From Treponema sp. (GTDB lineage Bacteria > Spirochaetota > Spirochaetia > Treponematales > Breznakiellaceae), in assembly GCA_009777535.1 (NCBI GenBank), contig WRLP01000008.1:51758-115757 (forward strand): DNA of 64,000 nucleotides. The letters are read 5' to 3'. Shown in pieces: positions 52,196 to 62,431 of the stretch. Under the pieces are notes generated by a model. The model saw nothing but the letters and a program-made list of their open reading frames with translations, was not told the origin of the DNA and ran no database searches. The first letter of the stretch is position 1; each line of letters starts with the position of its first letter. A program made the position numbers and the translations under genes.

Positions 52196-53068
52196 TTGAT
52201 AGATAACGCTATCTTGCAGAATATTCTTGGATACGGCCCGGTATTTCTCCTGCTGGCCGCAAGGGCGCTTGCCATGATCGAGACGGCTCCGCTTCTGTCA
52301 TCCGACGCCATTCCGCAGGTAGCGAAAATTTCCCTTGCCGGCCTTGCCGCGTTTGCTGTTATGCCAACAGCGGAGGTTTTTTTCGCGGAAGGCGCCGCGG
52401 CCGGTGTTGTTACCCTTCCCGGCGGCGGCCTGAGTGATTTGCGTTATGAGCCATTCAGTTTCAGGTTTTTGCTCCTCATTCTTGGCGAGGGAATAATCGG
52501 CATAATTATCGGTTTTTTCCTTACGATTATTTTCGCCGCCTTTTCCACGGCCGGCCAGTTCTTCTCGCTGCAAATGGGTTTCGGCGCCTCAGAAACCTTT
52601 GATCCCCTTTCGCAAATTGAAAACCCGCTCATGGGTCAGTATCTTAACATTGTGTCCATGATGGTATTCGTAACCATCGGCGGCTTTCATCAGCTCTTTT
52701 TAGGCGGCTTTTGGCGTTCGGTGCAAACCATCAATATTATTTCCCTTATCGAAGGAACACAGCCTGTAGTCGGAATGCTTACGGCCGGACTTTCCAGGCT
52801 CTTTCTGGACGCCATGGTTATTTCCATGCCAATTTTGGGTACATTGTTTTTAACATCGCTTACAACCGGCCTTATTTCAAAAGCCGCCCCGCAGATCAAT
52901 ATTCTCTCCGAGGGGTTTCCCATTTCCATAACTGTCGCGTTTCTTATGATATATACATCACTTCCCTTTATGACCGAGGCGTTTTCGCACGTGATTGACT
53001 CAGGGTTCAGCAGCATTGAAAGCTTGTATATCCAAATCGGCCGGCAAATTACGGGAGGAAGGCTTTGA
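52196..53068 (+). CDS. fliR: Flagellar export gate protein FliR
   Basis: A 290-residue integral membrane protein with about six helices, the last subunit of the FliPQR gate. Landmarks are YGPVFLLLAARALAMIETAP at the N-terminus, AGQFFSLQMGFGASETFDP and the ISKAAPQINILSEGFPI motif. It starts with TTG 52196 behind AGGTATTATAAA. Its stop overlaps the flhB TTG (TTGA), so the genes are coupled. Confidence 0.94.
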   Translation: MIDNAILQNILGYGPVFLLLAARALAMIETAPLLSSDAIPQVAKISLAGLAAFAVMPTAEVFFAEGAAAGVVTLPGGGLSDLRYEPFSFRFLLLILGEGIIGIIIGFFLTIIFAAFSTAGQFFSLQMGFGASETFDPLSQIENPLMGQYLNIVSMMVFVTIGGFHQLFLGGFWRSVQTINIISLIEGTQPVVGMLTAGLSRLFLDAMVISMPILGTLFLTSLTTGLISKAAPQINILSEGFPISITVAFLMIYTSLPFMTEAFSHVIDSGFSSIESLYIQIGRQITGGRL

Positions 53069-54249
53069 AAAGGGAAAAATTAAAAGTTAAAAGAGAAAAG
53101 AGAGAAGATGCCCTTTTACTTTCTACTTCCTACCTTTTACCTTTTATTCACTTGCAGTGGTTTGCTGATGAGGAGCCCGATGCACCCGGCAAGACAGAGC
53201 CGCCGACCGAGCATAAACTCCGGCGTCTGCGCGAGGAAGGGCAGGTTGTCAAAAGCCAGGAACTGGTCAGCGCCCTGTCTCTGTTCATGCCGGCTTTATT
53301 ACTTTTATTTTTAGCGCCGTCGATGCTGCGAACCTGTGTAGAGATGATCAGATTTTTTTACACCAGAATTACCGAGTTGGATCCTGTAAAAGACAGAATT
53401 ATCGCCGTAGTTTTTTTCAGATATCTGGCGACGCTTGCCCTGCCGATTCTTGCCATAGCGGTTTTTTCGGCGCTGTTCTCCAATATTGCGCAGGTCGGTT
53501 TTCTTTTTACGACCAAGCCGATAACGCCCAATTTTTCGCGCATTATTCCCAAAATAGGGCAGTTTTTTAAGAGGATATTTTCCATCGACGGGTTTTATAA
53601 TTTTTTCAAGTCAATTATAAAAATGGCGGTTGTAGGTTTTGTGGCTTTCATTCTGATCCGATCCGATCTGGAAAAGCTGGTGAACATTCAGAAGGCGGGG
53701 CTTTGGCTGGGGTTTACCGCCGTCGCTTCGCTGGCGATAAGAATGCTTATCATAATTTCACTTTTAATGCTTGTTCTTGCAATTCCCGATTATATGTTTC
53801 AGCGCTGGCGTTTCCGTGAGCGGAATAAAATGTCCAGGCAGGAAATAAAAGAAGAAATGAAGATGTACGAGGCGGATCCGCAGATACAAGGCAGGATTCG
53901 CAGCCGGTTCCGCGAACTGTTAAAACAAAATATCGCCGCCGCCGTTCCAAGGGCGGATGTTGTCATAACAAACCCGACCCACCTTGCCGTGGCGCTGGAG
54001 TATGATCAAAAATCGATGCCGGGCCCCATGGTTACCGCCCTTGGAGCGGATGAAATGGCCGCCAGGATACGGCAAATTGCCGAAGAAAGCGGTGTGCCAC
54101 TTGTAGAAAACAAACCTCTTGCCAAAATTTTATACGATGAAACAAATGTGGGGGATTTTATTCCCGAATCGTGCTGGACGGCGGTTGCGACCGTATTGAA
54201 AAAAGTCTGGTACTTAAATCTGGAACGGCGGCGGAGGATGAGCGCATAA
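53065..54249 (+). CDS. flhB: Flagellar export switch protein FlhB with extended N-terminus
   Basis: A 394-residue protein: LQWFADEE near residues 30-37, PPTEHKLRRLREEGQV, four membrane helices, and the self-cleaving NPTH motif at about 303 (VVITNPTHLAVALEYD). FlhB switches export from rod-hook to filament substrates. In Bacillus subtilis FlhB the LQFFA motif follows the start after only about six residues; here about 29 residues precede it, encoded by a purine-rich/pyrimidine-rich inverted repeat (MKREKLKVKREKRE, then SYLLPF). TTG 53065 has a strong GGAGGAAGG site and overlaps the fliR stop, so the added part should be translated. Confidence 0.92.
   Translation: MKREKLKVKREKREDALLLSTSYLLPFIHLQWFADEEPDAPGKTEPPTEHKLRRLREEGQVVKSQELVSALSLFMPALLLLFLAPSMLRTCVEMIRFFYTRITELDPVKDRIIAVVFFRYLATLALPILAIAVFSALFSNIAQVGFLFTTKPITPNFSRIIPKIGQFFKRIFSIDGFYNFFKSIIKMAVVGFVAFILIRSDLEKLVNIQKAGLWLGFTAVASLAIRMLIIISLLMLVLAIPDYMFQRWRFRERNKMSRQEIKEEMKMYEADPQIQGRIRSRFRELLKQNIAAAVPRADVVITNPTHLAVALEYDQKSMPGPMVTALGADEMAARIRQIAEESGVPLVENKPLAKILYDETNVGDFIPESCWTAVATVLKKVWYLNLERRRRMSA
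53067..53150. repeat. AG-rich/CT-rich inverted element inside flhB
   Basis: A purine run (GGGAAAAATTAAAAGTTAAA and AGAGAAAAGAGAGAAG) is followed by a pyrimidine run (CTTTTACTTTCTACTTCC, TACCTTTTACCTTTTATTC) that is roughly its complement. Similar runs occur in intergenic DNA at about 25225-25255, 26196-26219, 38300-38322, 48660-48700 and 49538-49575. It may be a second dispersed repeat family. Confidence 0.55.
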
Positions 54250-54261
54250 TGAGGAAGATCA

Positions 54262-56394
54262 ATGGCTGATGCAGCGCGTTTGAGCAATGAAGGGGCCGTC
54301 CCGCGGAATCCCCTGAAGTTTCTAAAGGATAGTTTTCCCGCCGTCGTTGTAATAACCGCGGTGGTAATGATTGTCCTTCCCCTGCATACGATTATTTTGG
54401 ACGCATTGATAGCGGTAAACCTGATCTTCTCGCTATTGGTGCTGCTCATCGTGCTCTACACCCAAAAGCCCACCGAGTTCAGCCTTTTCCCGACCATCCT
54501 GCTTGTAGCAACGGTGTTTTCCCTGGCTCTGAATGTTTCATCTACAAGGCTTATTCTTACCAAGGGCGGACGTTTTGACGGCAGAATGATCCGGTCATTC
54601 TCCAGCTTTGTTGTAGGCTCGGGGGGCAGCGAAGGCATAGTTATCGGTTTTATCATTTTTATTATTATCATTGCAGTGCAGGTAGTTGTTATTACAAAGG
54701 GAGCGACACGGGTTTCGGAAGTCGCCGCCCGTTTTACCCTGGACAGTATGCAGGTAAAGTTTATGGCTATTGAGACCGAGTACAGTTCCGGCTCGATAAC
54801 CGAGGAAGAAGCCCAAAGAAGAAAGGCCCAGGTACAGAAAGAATCTGACTTTTACGGATCTATGGACGGTGCCAGTAAATTTATTTCGGGTAACGTAAAA
54901 ATAGGAGTATTCGTTACCGTGATAAATGTATTGGGCGGCATTATTATCGGCGTGGCCCTGCACGGTGAGCCCATCGCCTATGCCGTAAATAATTATATCA
55001 GTCTTTCCATTGGAGACGGGCTTGTTACCCAATTGCCCGCCCTGTTGGTTTCCACCGCGATGGGTATTGTTGTTACCAGGGCTGCCGCCACAGGCGTTCT
55101 TTCGGATCAGGTGGAGGAGCAGATTTTCTCTCGCCAAACAATAGTCTACTGGATTTGCGCGGGGGTGCTGGTATTTCTTTCGGTGCTGCCGGGTTTCCCC
55201 TGGTATGTATTGCTTCCAATGGCCGCGCTGGTTGGGTTTCACGGTTATAGAATTAGGCGCAAAAACCAAAGAGAGGCCAGGTTCGACGGAATGATGGCGA
55301 AGTCCAGGGAACGGAAGGACGAAAAGACAGCCGAAATTTCCCCGGTGGTTCCGCTGGACTCCCTGTCACTGGAACTCGGCTACGGCCTTATCCCGTTAGT
55401 TGACAAGGAAAAGGGCGCGGAGCTTTTAGACAGGGTACAGGGAGTCAGAAGGCAGTCGGCGCTTGATATGGGATTGGTTATTCCCAAGGTAAGAATAATA
55501 GACAACATGGTTTTAGAACCTTCCGAGTACTGTTTCAAAATAAAGGGAGTGGAAGCCGGCAGGGGTAAAATACGCATGAATTATTACCTGTGCATCAATC
55601 CCGGTACAGTAACAACCGAGATGCCGGGAGAAAAAACGATTGATCCTGTTTTCGGCCTTCCGGCCATTTGGATAGAACCGGAAAAACGGGATGAAGCCGA
55701 GCGGCTTGGCTATAATATAATCGATCCGCCTTCGATTATTGCGACGCATCTTACTGAAATAATCCGCCGCCACGGCGCCGACATTCTTGGTCTGCAAAAT
55801 ACCCAGGAAATTCTTAACACATTGCGCAAGGAATATCCGACTGTGGTAGAAGAAGTAATGCGGGAAGGCGCAGGCCTTAGGGTGGTCGAAATACAAAAAA
55901 TACTTCAGGGCCTTCTTAAAGAAAGGGTGTCTATCCGCAACATGGTATCGATTCTTGAATCCATTGCCGACTATGCCCCTGTTTCCAAGAACATCTGGTT
56001 CCTTACCGAAAAAGCGCGGCAGGCCCTGGCCAGCCAAATCTGCAGCCAGTACGCCGACGAAGACAAAAAGCTGCGTGTGCTTACAATCGATCCTTCCCTG
56101 GAGCAAAAGCTGATCGACAGCAGGTACGAGACGCCCTCCGGCATTGTATCCGCACTTGATCCGCCGAGCCAAAAGATGTGGATAAGTGCCGTAAGCAGGG
56201 CTTATGCCGCCATAAGGGGCAAGGGCTGGTTCCCTGTTATTCTCTGCTCGGAGCAGGCGCGTTTCCTTGTGAAAAATTCCACCTACCGCGAATTGCCGGA
56301 TTTGGCGGTTTTGTCCGTTCACGAAATTGTGCAGGATATCAAGCCCGAAGCTGTCGGTGTAATCAAGCTGGAAAGTCAGGAAAAGGCGGAGTAA
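54262..56394 (+). CDS. flhA: Flagellar export protein FlhA
   Basis: A 710-residue protein. The N-terminal half has eight predicted membrane helices with the conserved FHIPEP-type cytosolic loop (GATRVSEVAARFTLDSM, EEEAQRRKAQVQKESDFYGSMDGASKF, given as its two landmark ends). The C-terminal cytosolic domain (about 360-710) receives export chaperones. It is the largest subunit of the type III export gate. GAGGAAG precedes ATG 54262. Length is normal, and no repeat is inserted here. Confidence 0.96.
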   Translation: MADAARLSNEGAVPRNPLKFLKDSFPAVVVITAVVMIVLPLHTIILDALIAVNLIFSLLVLLIVLYTQKPTEFSLFPTILLVATVFSLALNVSSTRLILTKGGRFDGRMIRSFSSFVVGSGGSEGIVIGFIIFIIIIAVQVVVITKGATRVSEVAARFTLDSMQVKFMAIETEYSSGSITEEEAQRRKAQVQKESDFYGSMDGASKFISGNVKIGVFVTVINVLGGIIIGVALHGEPIAYAVNNYISLSIGDGLVTQLPALLVSTAMGIVVTRAAATGVLSDQVEEQIFSRQTIVYWICAGVLVFLSVLPGFPWYVLLPMAALVGFHGYRIRRKNQREARFDGMMAKSRERKDEKTAEISPVVPLDSLSLELGYGLIPLVDKEKGAELLDRVQGVRRQSALDMGLVIPKVRIIDNMVLEPSEYCFKIKGVEAGRGKIRMNYYLCINPGTVTTEMPGEKTIDPVFGLPAIWIEPEKRDEAERLGYNIIDPPSIIATHLTEIIRRHGADILGLQNTQEILNTLRKEYPTVVEEVMREGAGLRVVEIQKILQGLLKERVSIRNMVSILESIADYAPVSKNIWFLTEKARQALASQICSQYADEDKKLRVLTIDPSLEQKLIDSRYETPSGIVSALDPPSQKMWISAVSRAYAAIRGKGWFPVILCSEQARFLVKNSTYRELPDLAVLSVHEIVQDIKPEAVGVIKLESQEKAE

Positions 56395-56397
56395 AAA

Positions 56398-57687
56398 ATG
56401 GAAATGTTTGTTGAACAGGGGGCAAGCCGCCGGGATTGCGAAATGAAAATCGCGGAAAAATATAAAAGGCCTTTCCATATCTGGAGCGAGAAAAAAGTAA
56501 GAATCGGCGGCTTTTGGGGGCTTTTTGCCAAGGACGGGGTTGAGGTTGAATTTTATTTTTCACCCATAGTAAATAAAACATTTCAGACCGGAATTCCTGT
56601 TTCGTACCAGGGCGGCGATTATTACCCGCGGCAGCGGCAATATACCGGCGAACAGGTGACACGTAACGCTGCCATTGATTTCGAAGAAGAGAAAAAAAGG
56701 GTGCTTGCGGCGGCAGGCAAGGACATGTCAGAAATTCAGGCGGCCAAAGAAAATGCGCAGCAGCAGATTCTTGACTCGCTTAATGAAATAAAGGAAAAAA
56801 TGGAAATAACGGGCCGGAAAGAAGAGCATCCGGCCATTGTGCAGGCCAGACAACTTCTTAAACAGAATGATTTTTCCGAAAAGTATATAGACGAAATGAT
56901 TGAAAGGCTGCGCAGGGAACTGCCCCTTGATTCTCTGGACGACTTTGATCTGGTTCAGGACAAACTTCTTGAATGGATTGGAGAAAGCATAAGCATTTAC
57001 AGGCAGGTAAATCAAAAACGCGGAAAGGCAATGGTTCTTATCGGCCCGACCGGAGTGGGCAAGACAACCACGATTGCCAAACTCGCGGCAATCTTCGGCA
57101 TCGGCAATTCTGAAAGACAGGCCATTTCGGTGCGAATGATTACAATCGACGGTTTAAGAATTGGAGCCAGGGCGCAGTTGGAGTCTTACGGGAACATTAT
57201 GCAGATTCCTGTTTCCTATATGGACAACAAGCTGGAATTAAAAAAAGAGATAGCCCTGCATTCCGCCGATACCGACCTTTTTCTTGTGGATACAATCGGC
57301 AAGAGCCCGAAAGATTTGGCGAAATTAGGTGAAATGAACGAGCTTCTTGCGGGCTGCGGAAAAGACGCGGAAATCCATCTGGTTCTTTCGGCAAGTACCA
57401 AGACAAGCGATATCGAGGTTATTTTAAGGCAGTTTGAGCCTTTTAACTACTGCTCGGTTCTTCTTACCAAAATGGACGAGACCAGCCACATAGGCAATGT
57501 TATTTCCGCCCTGGCTGAAAAAGGGAAACCGGTCTCTTATATAACAGACGGCCAAAAAGTGCCGAACGACATAAAAAAGGCAACTGTTATACGTTTTTTA
57601 ATCAATCTTGATGATTTTAAAATAGATCGTGAAAAAATGGAAAAACGCTTCCCATGCGGAGAAGCTGATCAATTTCATTGGAGTTAG
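56398..57687 (+). CDS. flhF: Flagellar SRP-type GTPase FlhF
   Basis: A 429-residue signal-recognition-particle-type GTPase that sets flagellar position. N-terminal basic/charged B domain, helical N domain, and the NG GTPase: P-loop GPTGVGKTTTIAKLAA near 214, IDGLRIGA, DTIGKSPKD (G3) and LTKMDETSHIGN (G4/G5). Its partner FlhG is encoded directly after the stop. In spirochaetes FlhF places periplasmic flagella near the cell ends. Confidence 0.95.
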   Translation: MEMFVEQGASRRDCEMKIAEKYKRPFHIWSEKKVRIGGFWGLFAKDGVEVEFYFSPIVNKTFQTGIPVSYQGGDYYPRQRQYTGEQVTRNAAIDFEEEKKRVLAAAGKDMSEIQAAKENAQQQILDSLNEIKEKMEITGRKEEHPAIVQARQLLKQNDFSEKYIDEMIERLRRELPLDSLDDFDLVQDKLLEWIGESISIYRQVNQKRGKAMVLIGPTGVGKTTTIAKLAAIFGIGNSERQAISVRMITIDGLRIGARAQLESYGNIMQIPVSYMDNKLELKKEIALHSADTDLFLVDTIGKSPKDLAKLGEMNELLAGCGKDAEIHLVLSASTKTSDIEVILRQFEPFNYCSVLLTKMDETSHIGNVISALAEKGKPVSYITDGQKVPNDIKKATVIRFLINLDDFKIDREKMEKRFPCGEADQFHWS

Positions 57688-58620
57688 ATGATGGAAGATC
57701 AGGCAGAGAATTTGCGGGAGATTATGAGACAAAAGAAAGATACGGATGCAGGGCCGCAAGCCGGCGCCCCGAACAATAAATCCGGTTCCCATAACGAAGA
57801 TATTCCCCGGAAAAAATCCCGTATTATCACCGTTACTTCGGGCAAGGGAGGCGTTGGTAAAACAAATCTTTCGGTGAATATGGCCATTGCATTTGCAAGG
57901 TTGGGGAAGAAAGTCACCGTTATGGATGCCGATCTGGGGCTGGCCAATGTCAATGTAATGCTGGATATGATCCCCAAGTATAACCTTTATCATGTTATTA
58001 AAAAACAAAAAACTATCCGGGATATTCTTGTAGAAACCGTATACGGTATTTCCATTGTTGCCGGAGCTTCGGGTTTTTCCCAAATAGCAAACATGAGCGA
58101 AGAAGATCGCAGGGATTTTATTAATGAGCTTGATATGCTTTCAAGCGCCGATATCATCATTATAGATACAAGCGCCGGCGTGTCGTCTAACGTCCTGGAT
58201 TTTATCGCTGCCGCGGATGATGCGATTATTATTACCACTCCCGAGCCGACGGCAATTACAGATGCTTATGGTATAATCAAGATAATCGCAACTGAATATG
58301 ATACGCTTAACATTGGGCTTAAACTGGTAATAAACCGGGCAAAGAGCGCCGCCGATGCGAAAAGCGTCGCCGACAGAATGATTGGCATTGCCGGTCAGTT
58401 TCTTAATTTAAGGGTGGATTATTTGGGTTTTATTTATGATGATTTTGCCGTTTCAAACGCTGTGCGCAGGCAAAAGCCCTTTATGGTACTGGATCCGAAA
58501 TGCAAGGCGAGCATTTGTATCCAGCATATTGTTGAGCGCATGGAAAGGAACAAGTCATCGGATACAGCCGGTTTCGGCGCCATTTTCCGAAGGCTGTTTG
58601 GACGCAATAATGTTCTTTAG
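57688..58620 (+). CDS. flhG: Flagellar number regulator FlhG (MinD-like ATPase)
   Basis: A 310-residue ParA/MinD-type ATPase. The N-terminus carries DQAENLRE, the DQAxxLR motif that activates FlhF GTPase. The deviant Walker A is SGKGGVGKTN (about 51-60), followed by DADLGLANVNVML and IIIDTSAGVSSNV. It controls flagellar number with FlhF. ATG 57688 directly follows the flhF stop; ATG 57691 is equally possible. The C-terminal end is long enough for a membrane-targeting helix (FRRLFGRNN). Confidence 0.94.
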   Translation: MMEDQAENLREIMRQKKDTDAGPQAGAPNNKSGSHNEDIPRKKSRIITVTSGKGGVGKTNLSVNMAIAFARLGKKVTVMDADLGLANVNVMLDMIPKYNLYHVIKKQKTIRDILVETVYGISIVAGASGFSQIANMSEEDRRDFINELDMLSSADIIIIDTSAGVSSNVLDFIAAADDAIIITTPEPTAITDAYGIIKIIATEYDTLNIGLKLVINRAKSAADAKSVADRMIGIAGQFLNLRVDYLGFIYDDFAVSNAVRRQKPFMVLDPKCKASICIQHIVERMERNKSSDTAGFGAIFRRLFGRNNVL

Positions 58621-58638
58621 GTATCACGGGGAGGGCTC

Positions 58639-59358
58639 TTGATAAATATCAGATTTGGCTTATTAACCGGCCTGGCAGCGCTTGTCATTTCCTTTGCTGT
58701 TGGATTATTAAGCGGTGCAAATATTTTTTATATAATTATTCGGGCTCTGATCTTTGCTGTTGTTTTCTTCGGGCTCGGGTTTGGCGCCCGGCTGGTAACA
58801 TATAATTTTTTCCCTGATCTGTTGTCCGTAGCCAATGAAAAAGAACAGGATACACTTACGCTCCCGGGTTCTCGGGTAAATATTACCCTGGATAATAACA
58901 AGGGCTTTGCCCTGCCTGAAATGTACAAAAACAGGGATAACCCCGAGGAAATCGGTGATATTGCGGATATTACAACCGGCTCTATGGCGTCTGTTTCTGA
59001 ATTAAGCGAAATATCCGATGAAGGTATAGACCTGAACAGGGAAGATGTTTATACTTATGGGGGGTACGGCGCTGCAGGGGGCCAAAATGCCATTCCGGGC
59101 GGGGATGGTCAACACACTGCGCCGGCTTTTACTCCAAGTTTTGGGAGTGATGTTTCGGGTTTGGGAGGGCTGCCGGATTTAGACGCATTAGCAGGCGCTT
59201 TTTTAACCAATGCCGGAAAAACGGAGTCTTCGTCTCTTCTTGAGACACCCGGTCCGGTAAGGAGTCCTATGGGGAACAAGCCGCAGCCCATGAAGGGTGA
59301 TTTTAACCCCAAAGAGCTGGCAGAAGGTTTGCGGACAGTATTAATAAACGATAAGTAA
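58639..59358 (+). CDS. Hypothetical membrane protein between flhG and fliA
   Basis: A 239-residue protein with two N-terminal hydrophobic helices (about 5-25 and 30-50) and a long polar, low-complexity cytoplasmic or periplasmic part (Gly/Asp/Ser-rich) with no motif. Its place between flhG and fliA matches a conserved spirochaete flagellar operon slot; the Borrelia gene at this position (BB0268) is also uncharacterised. TTG 58639 follows GGGGAGGG with short spacing. Function unknown, probably flagellar by position. Confidence 0.75.
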   Translation: MINIRFGLLTGLAALVISFAVGLLSGANIFYIIIRALIFAVVFFGLGFGARLVTYNFFPDLLSVANEKEQDTLTLPGSRVNITLDNNKGFALPEMYKNRDNPEEIGDIADITTGSMASVSELSEISDEGIDLNREDVYTYGGYGAAGGQNAIPGGDGQHTAPAFTPSFGSDVSGLGGLPDLDALAGAFLTNAGKTESSSLLETPGPVRSPMGNKPQPMKGDFNPKELAEGLRTVLINDK

Positions 59359-59371
59359 AAAGGAAAGACAG

Positions 59372-60154
59372 TTGGGAATACCGGGACAAATGACAGAAGA
59401 AGAACTCTGGCAGCAGTACCGTAAAACGAGGGATGCTGGAATTCGCGAGGCCTTTATCAAGCAGTATGCTCCGCTTGTGAAGTATGTAGCCGGTAAGGTC
59501 GCCATTGGAATGCCCAACAATGTAGAGTTCGATGATCTTGTAGGGTTCGGAGTTTTCGGCCTTATTGACGCAATAGATAAATACGATCCCGATAAAAATG
59601 TAAAATTCAAGACTTACGCTGTTACGCGCATACGGGGTGCCATTTTTGATGAACTGCGTCTTATTGACTGGGTGCCACGTTCTGTAAGGCAAAAAACCCG
59701 TGAAATAGAAGCGGTAATATCGGCGCTGGAAGCCCAGCTCGGCAGAACCGCCACGGATCAGGAAATAGCCGGCGCGCTGGGCATGGACGAAACCGAATAC
59801 ATGAAGGTTATTCAAAAAATATCGGGAACATCAATTATTTCCCTGAACGATCTTTGGTATTCGGGTGATGAAAACGACAAGGTTTCCATTGGAGACAGCA
59901 TAGAATCTCCTTCAAGCTATAACCCCGATGTTATGGTGGTAAACGAAGAAATTCGCAGGGTCATTGTCGAAGCGATTAATGAACTGCCGGAAAAGGAAAA
60001 GAAGATTCTCGTTCTTTATTATTATGAAGACTTAACACTGAAAGATATAGGAAAGGTGCTGGATGTTACCGAGTCAAGGGTATCCCAGCTTCACACAAAG
60101 GCAATACTGCATCTACGATCTAAATTAACGAATATACGCAAAGGCATAGTATGA
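59372..60154 (+). CDS. fliA: Flagellar sigma factor FliA (sigma-28, WhiG-like)
   Basis: A 260-residue sigma-28 family factor that directs late flagellar and chemotaxis genes. Region 2 shows [21 protein letters not shown] and [18 protein letters not shown] (quoted by landmarks DDLVGFG and [11 protein letters not shown]); region 3 begins [16 protein letters not shown]; region 4 has [21 protein letters not shown] and the helix-turn-helix end [17 protein letters not shown] 59372 follows AAAAGGAAAGACAG. An ATG six codons later is the alternative. The 3' end overlaps fapA by four bases. Confidence 0.93.
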   Translation: MGIPGQMTEEELWQQYRKTRDAGIREAFIKQYAPLVKYVAGKVAIGMPNNVEFDDLVGFGVFGLIDAIDKYDPDKNVKFKTYAVTRIRGAIFDELRLIDWVPRSVRQKTREIEAVISALEAQLGRTATDQEIAGALGMDETEYMKVIQKISGTSIISLNDLWYSGDENDKVSIGDSIESPSSYNPDVMVVNEEIRRVIVEAINELPEKEKKILVLYYYEDLTLKDIGKVLDVTESRVSQLHTKAILHLRSKLTNIRKGIV

Positions 60155-62112
60155 TTGACTTTGCCAGGTTGCAGGAAATTGTAAAAGAAAACCTGGAACA
60201 GGATCGGGCAATACGCACAGTCGAAATGTCCGGCCGCACTCTGGAAGAGGCGCTCAGCGGAGCCGCAAGCCTGCTTGATATTCCTGTCCGCCGGCTTGAA
60301 TACGAAATAATCGAAAAAGGTTCAGCAGGGGTTTTTGGATCCGGAAAAAAAGAATGGAAAATACGCGCATACGAACGCCTTTTGGTTAAAAAGAGAAAAG
60401 CGGAAGATGATCTCCTCTCCGATGAATTTGCCGCTTTTGCACCTGTTGTTGAAGATAAGGACGGCGGCTCGTTTGTACAGCTTAGATACGAGGGAGCATT
60501 CCTTAAAGTTACACCTCCTGTCGGCAATGGCAAGAAGGTGTCAGAAGAAATTACCATGAAGGCGGTAGACATAAGAAAGCTGGAGAATGTGGATATCGAT
60601 TTAGTTAAAAAACTTGTGCATGAAGCATCCGGCAGTTATGTGAAAATAGCGGATTTTGAGCACCGCCCGGAAAATGACAGCATGGTAACGGTGGAAATCC
60701 AGGAAGGAGAAATGAAAGCGTTCATACAGGTTCTTCCTCCGGGCGTTGGCGGTTGTGATATAACCGCTGAAACATATATCAGTATATGTAAGCAGCATAG
60801 AATATATCATGGAGTAAAAGAAGATTTTTTATTTGATTTTGCCGATAAGCCTGTTTACAGGGAAAGGGTGGAAGTAGCTGAAGGAACAAGGCCCGTCGAC
60901 GGCAGGGATGCCTATATACAATATAATTTTGAAACCGATCAGAACAGAATTCGGCTGCGTGAAGGAAGTAACGGCCGTGTAGATTTTAAGGAACTTAACA
61001 TTATTCAGAATGTGGTTCAGAACCAGCCCCTGGCGCGAAAGATTCCGCCGGAGGAGGGAACCCCGGGCAAGACGATTACAGGAAAAATGGTACCTGCCAA
61101 ATCCGGCAAGGAAACCACCCTGCCTGTCGGCAGCAATGTGCATGTCGGAGAGGACGGCATCACCATTTACGCGAGCATTAATGGACAGGTTTTACTGGGA
61201 GGGGGCAAGGTTAATGTTGAGCCTATTTACACGGTTGACGGCGATGTAAATCTAAAAACAGGAAATATAATATTCCTTGGTACTGTAATTATCAATGGAA
61301 ATGTGGAAGACGGCTTTTCTGTTAAGGCAGCAGGAAATATCGAAGTAAACGGAACTGTTTCCAAGGCCGAGCTTGATGCCGAAGGGGATATAATTATTCA
61401 CCAGGGGATTAATGGTAAAAGCGGAGGTAAAATACGCGCAGGAAGATCCATGTGGTCGCGTTTTATAGAAAACGCATCTGTGGAAGCGGGTAACATGGTA
61501 GTAGCGTCTGACGGTATTATTAATTCCCAGGTTACCGCGGTTAACCGCATCATCTGCCAGGGCAAAAGGGCTCATATAATGGGAGGCCGTCTGCGCGCCC
61601 GTGAGGAAATAAACGCAAAGGTACTGGGGAATCCTACCAGCGGAACCGAGACCATTTGTGAGGTCGGTTATGATCCGGAAAGCAAACTTGAACTTGAACG
61701 TCTTATTGCCCTAAGGGACGGACAGGAAAAAGAACTGGAAGATGTAAAGCTGAATTTGCAGACTCTTATCAATATAAAAAAACAGCGCAAATCCCTCCCT
61801 GAAGACAGGGAAGTATATCTTCAGGAATTGATGGATCGCCGTAATTTACTGATGGCAGACCTGAAAAAGTCTGAAGAAAAAATACTTAAAATTCAGGAAT
61901 TCCTGAACGAACTAAAGGTACGCGGCCGCATTTCCGCCTCATCAAAGGTTTACCCCGGTGTAAAAATCGTAATCCGTGATGTTAAGGAAGATGTGCGCAC
62001 CGATTACCGGGCTGTAACTTTTATTCTGGAAAACGGGCTTATTCGGGTAACAAAATACGAAGAACCCAGCGATGAAGTAAAAAAGGGACCGGATGGCTAT
62101 ACAACCAATTGA
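60151..62112 (+). CDS. fapA: FapA/DUF342-family protein
   Basis: A 653-residue protein. The N-terminal ~70 residues resemble a Jag-N domain ([37 protein letters not shown]), followed by a variable linker. The FapA polymerising beta-helix lies about 250-560 ([56 protein letters not shown]). A coiled coil follows about 560-620. FapA-type proteins occur beside fliA in many flagellated bacteria. In Vibrio vulnificus FapA affects flagellar motility and glucose signalling; the role here is not known. It overlaps fliA by four bases. Confidence 0.85.
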   Translation: MIDFARLQEIVKENLEQDRAIRTVEMSGRTLEEALSGAASLLDIPVRRLEYEIIEKGSAGVFGSGKKEWKIRAYERLLVKKRKAEDDLLSDEFAAFAPVVEDKDGGSFVQLRYEGAFLKVTPPVGNGKKVSEEITMKAVDIRKLENVDIDLVKKLVHEASGSYVKIADFEHRPENDSMVTVEIQEGEMKAFIQVLPPGVGGCDITAETYISICKQHRIYHGVKEDFLFDFADKPVYRERVEVAEGTRPVDGRDAYIQYNFETDQNRIRLREGSNGRVDFKELNIIQNVVQNQPLARKIPPEEGTPGKTITGKMVPAKSGKETTLPVGSNVHVGEDGITIYASINGQVLLGGGKVNVEPIYTVDGDVNLKTGNIIFLGTVIINGNVEDGFSVKAAGNIEVNGTVSKAELDAEGDIIIHQGINGKSGGKIRAGRSMWSRFIENASVEAGNMVVASDGIINSQVTAVNRIICQGKRAHIMGGRLRAREEINAKVLGNPTSGTETICEVGYDPESKLELERLIALRDGQEKELEDVKLNLQTLINIKKQRKSLPEDREVYLQELMDRRNLLMADLKKSEEKILKIQEFLNELKVRGRISASSKVYPGVKIVIRDVKEDVRTDYRAVTFILENGLIRVTKYEEPSDEVKKGPDGYTTN

Positions 62113-62425
62113 CCTTCAAATTCTTTTTACCCAGGTTGACAAAGTCGGGAGGACTCAAACTGCACAGCAGGAGGGTCAGGCGGTGCAGCAGGCAATCCAG
62201 GGCGCGCAGCTTCAGAGGAAAACCGAAGAACTGATTCAGGAAGTAAACGAAGCGCAGGATTCCGGGGACGGAGCTCAAAAGGTAAATGACCGTAAACAGC
62301 AAAGTCAAAGTGGAGGCGGCGGAAAAAATGAAAAAGATCATGATAATAACGGTGATGGTGGTGGGGATCAATCTTCAGTATTTTTTGATCCCCTGCTGGG
62401 TAAAAATATTGATATAAGCCTTTGA
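62093..62425 (+). CDS. Small Gln/Gly-rich hypothetical protein
   Basis: A 110-residue protein with an N-terminal helix ([18 protein letters not shown]), a long Gln/Glu-rich helix and an acidic Gly/Asn-rich tail ending in a hydrophobic FFDPLLGKNIDISL. No motif. Its start lies 20 bases inside fapA in another frame, and the following gene begins six bases after its stop, so the chain fliA-fapA-this gene-62432 is tightly packed. Similar small proteins follow fapA in other spirochaetes as far as I recall. Confidence 0.65.
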   Translation: MAIQPIDLQILFTQVDKVGRTQTAQQEGQAVQQAIQGAQLQRKTEELIQEVNEAQDSGDGAQKVNDRKQQSQSGGGGKNEKDHDNNGDGGGDQSSVFFDPLLGKNIDISL

Positions 62426-62431
62426 GGTAAA

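Noticed and set aside
55513..56478. 321-codon minus-strand frame opposite flhA
   Set aside because: It is a shadow of flhA codons, has no homology I recognise and would run against a clearly coding operon.
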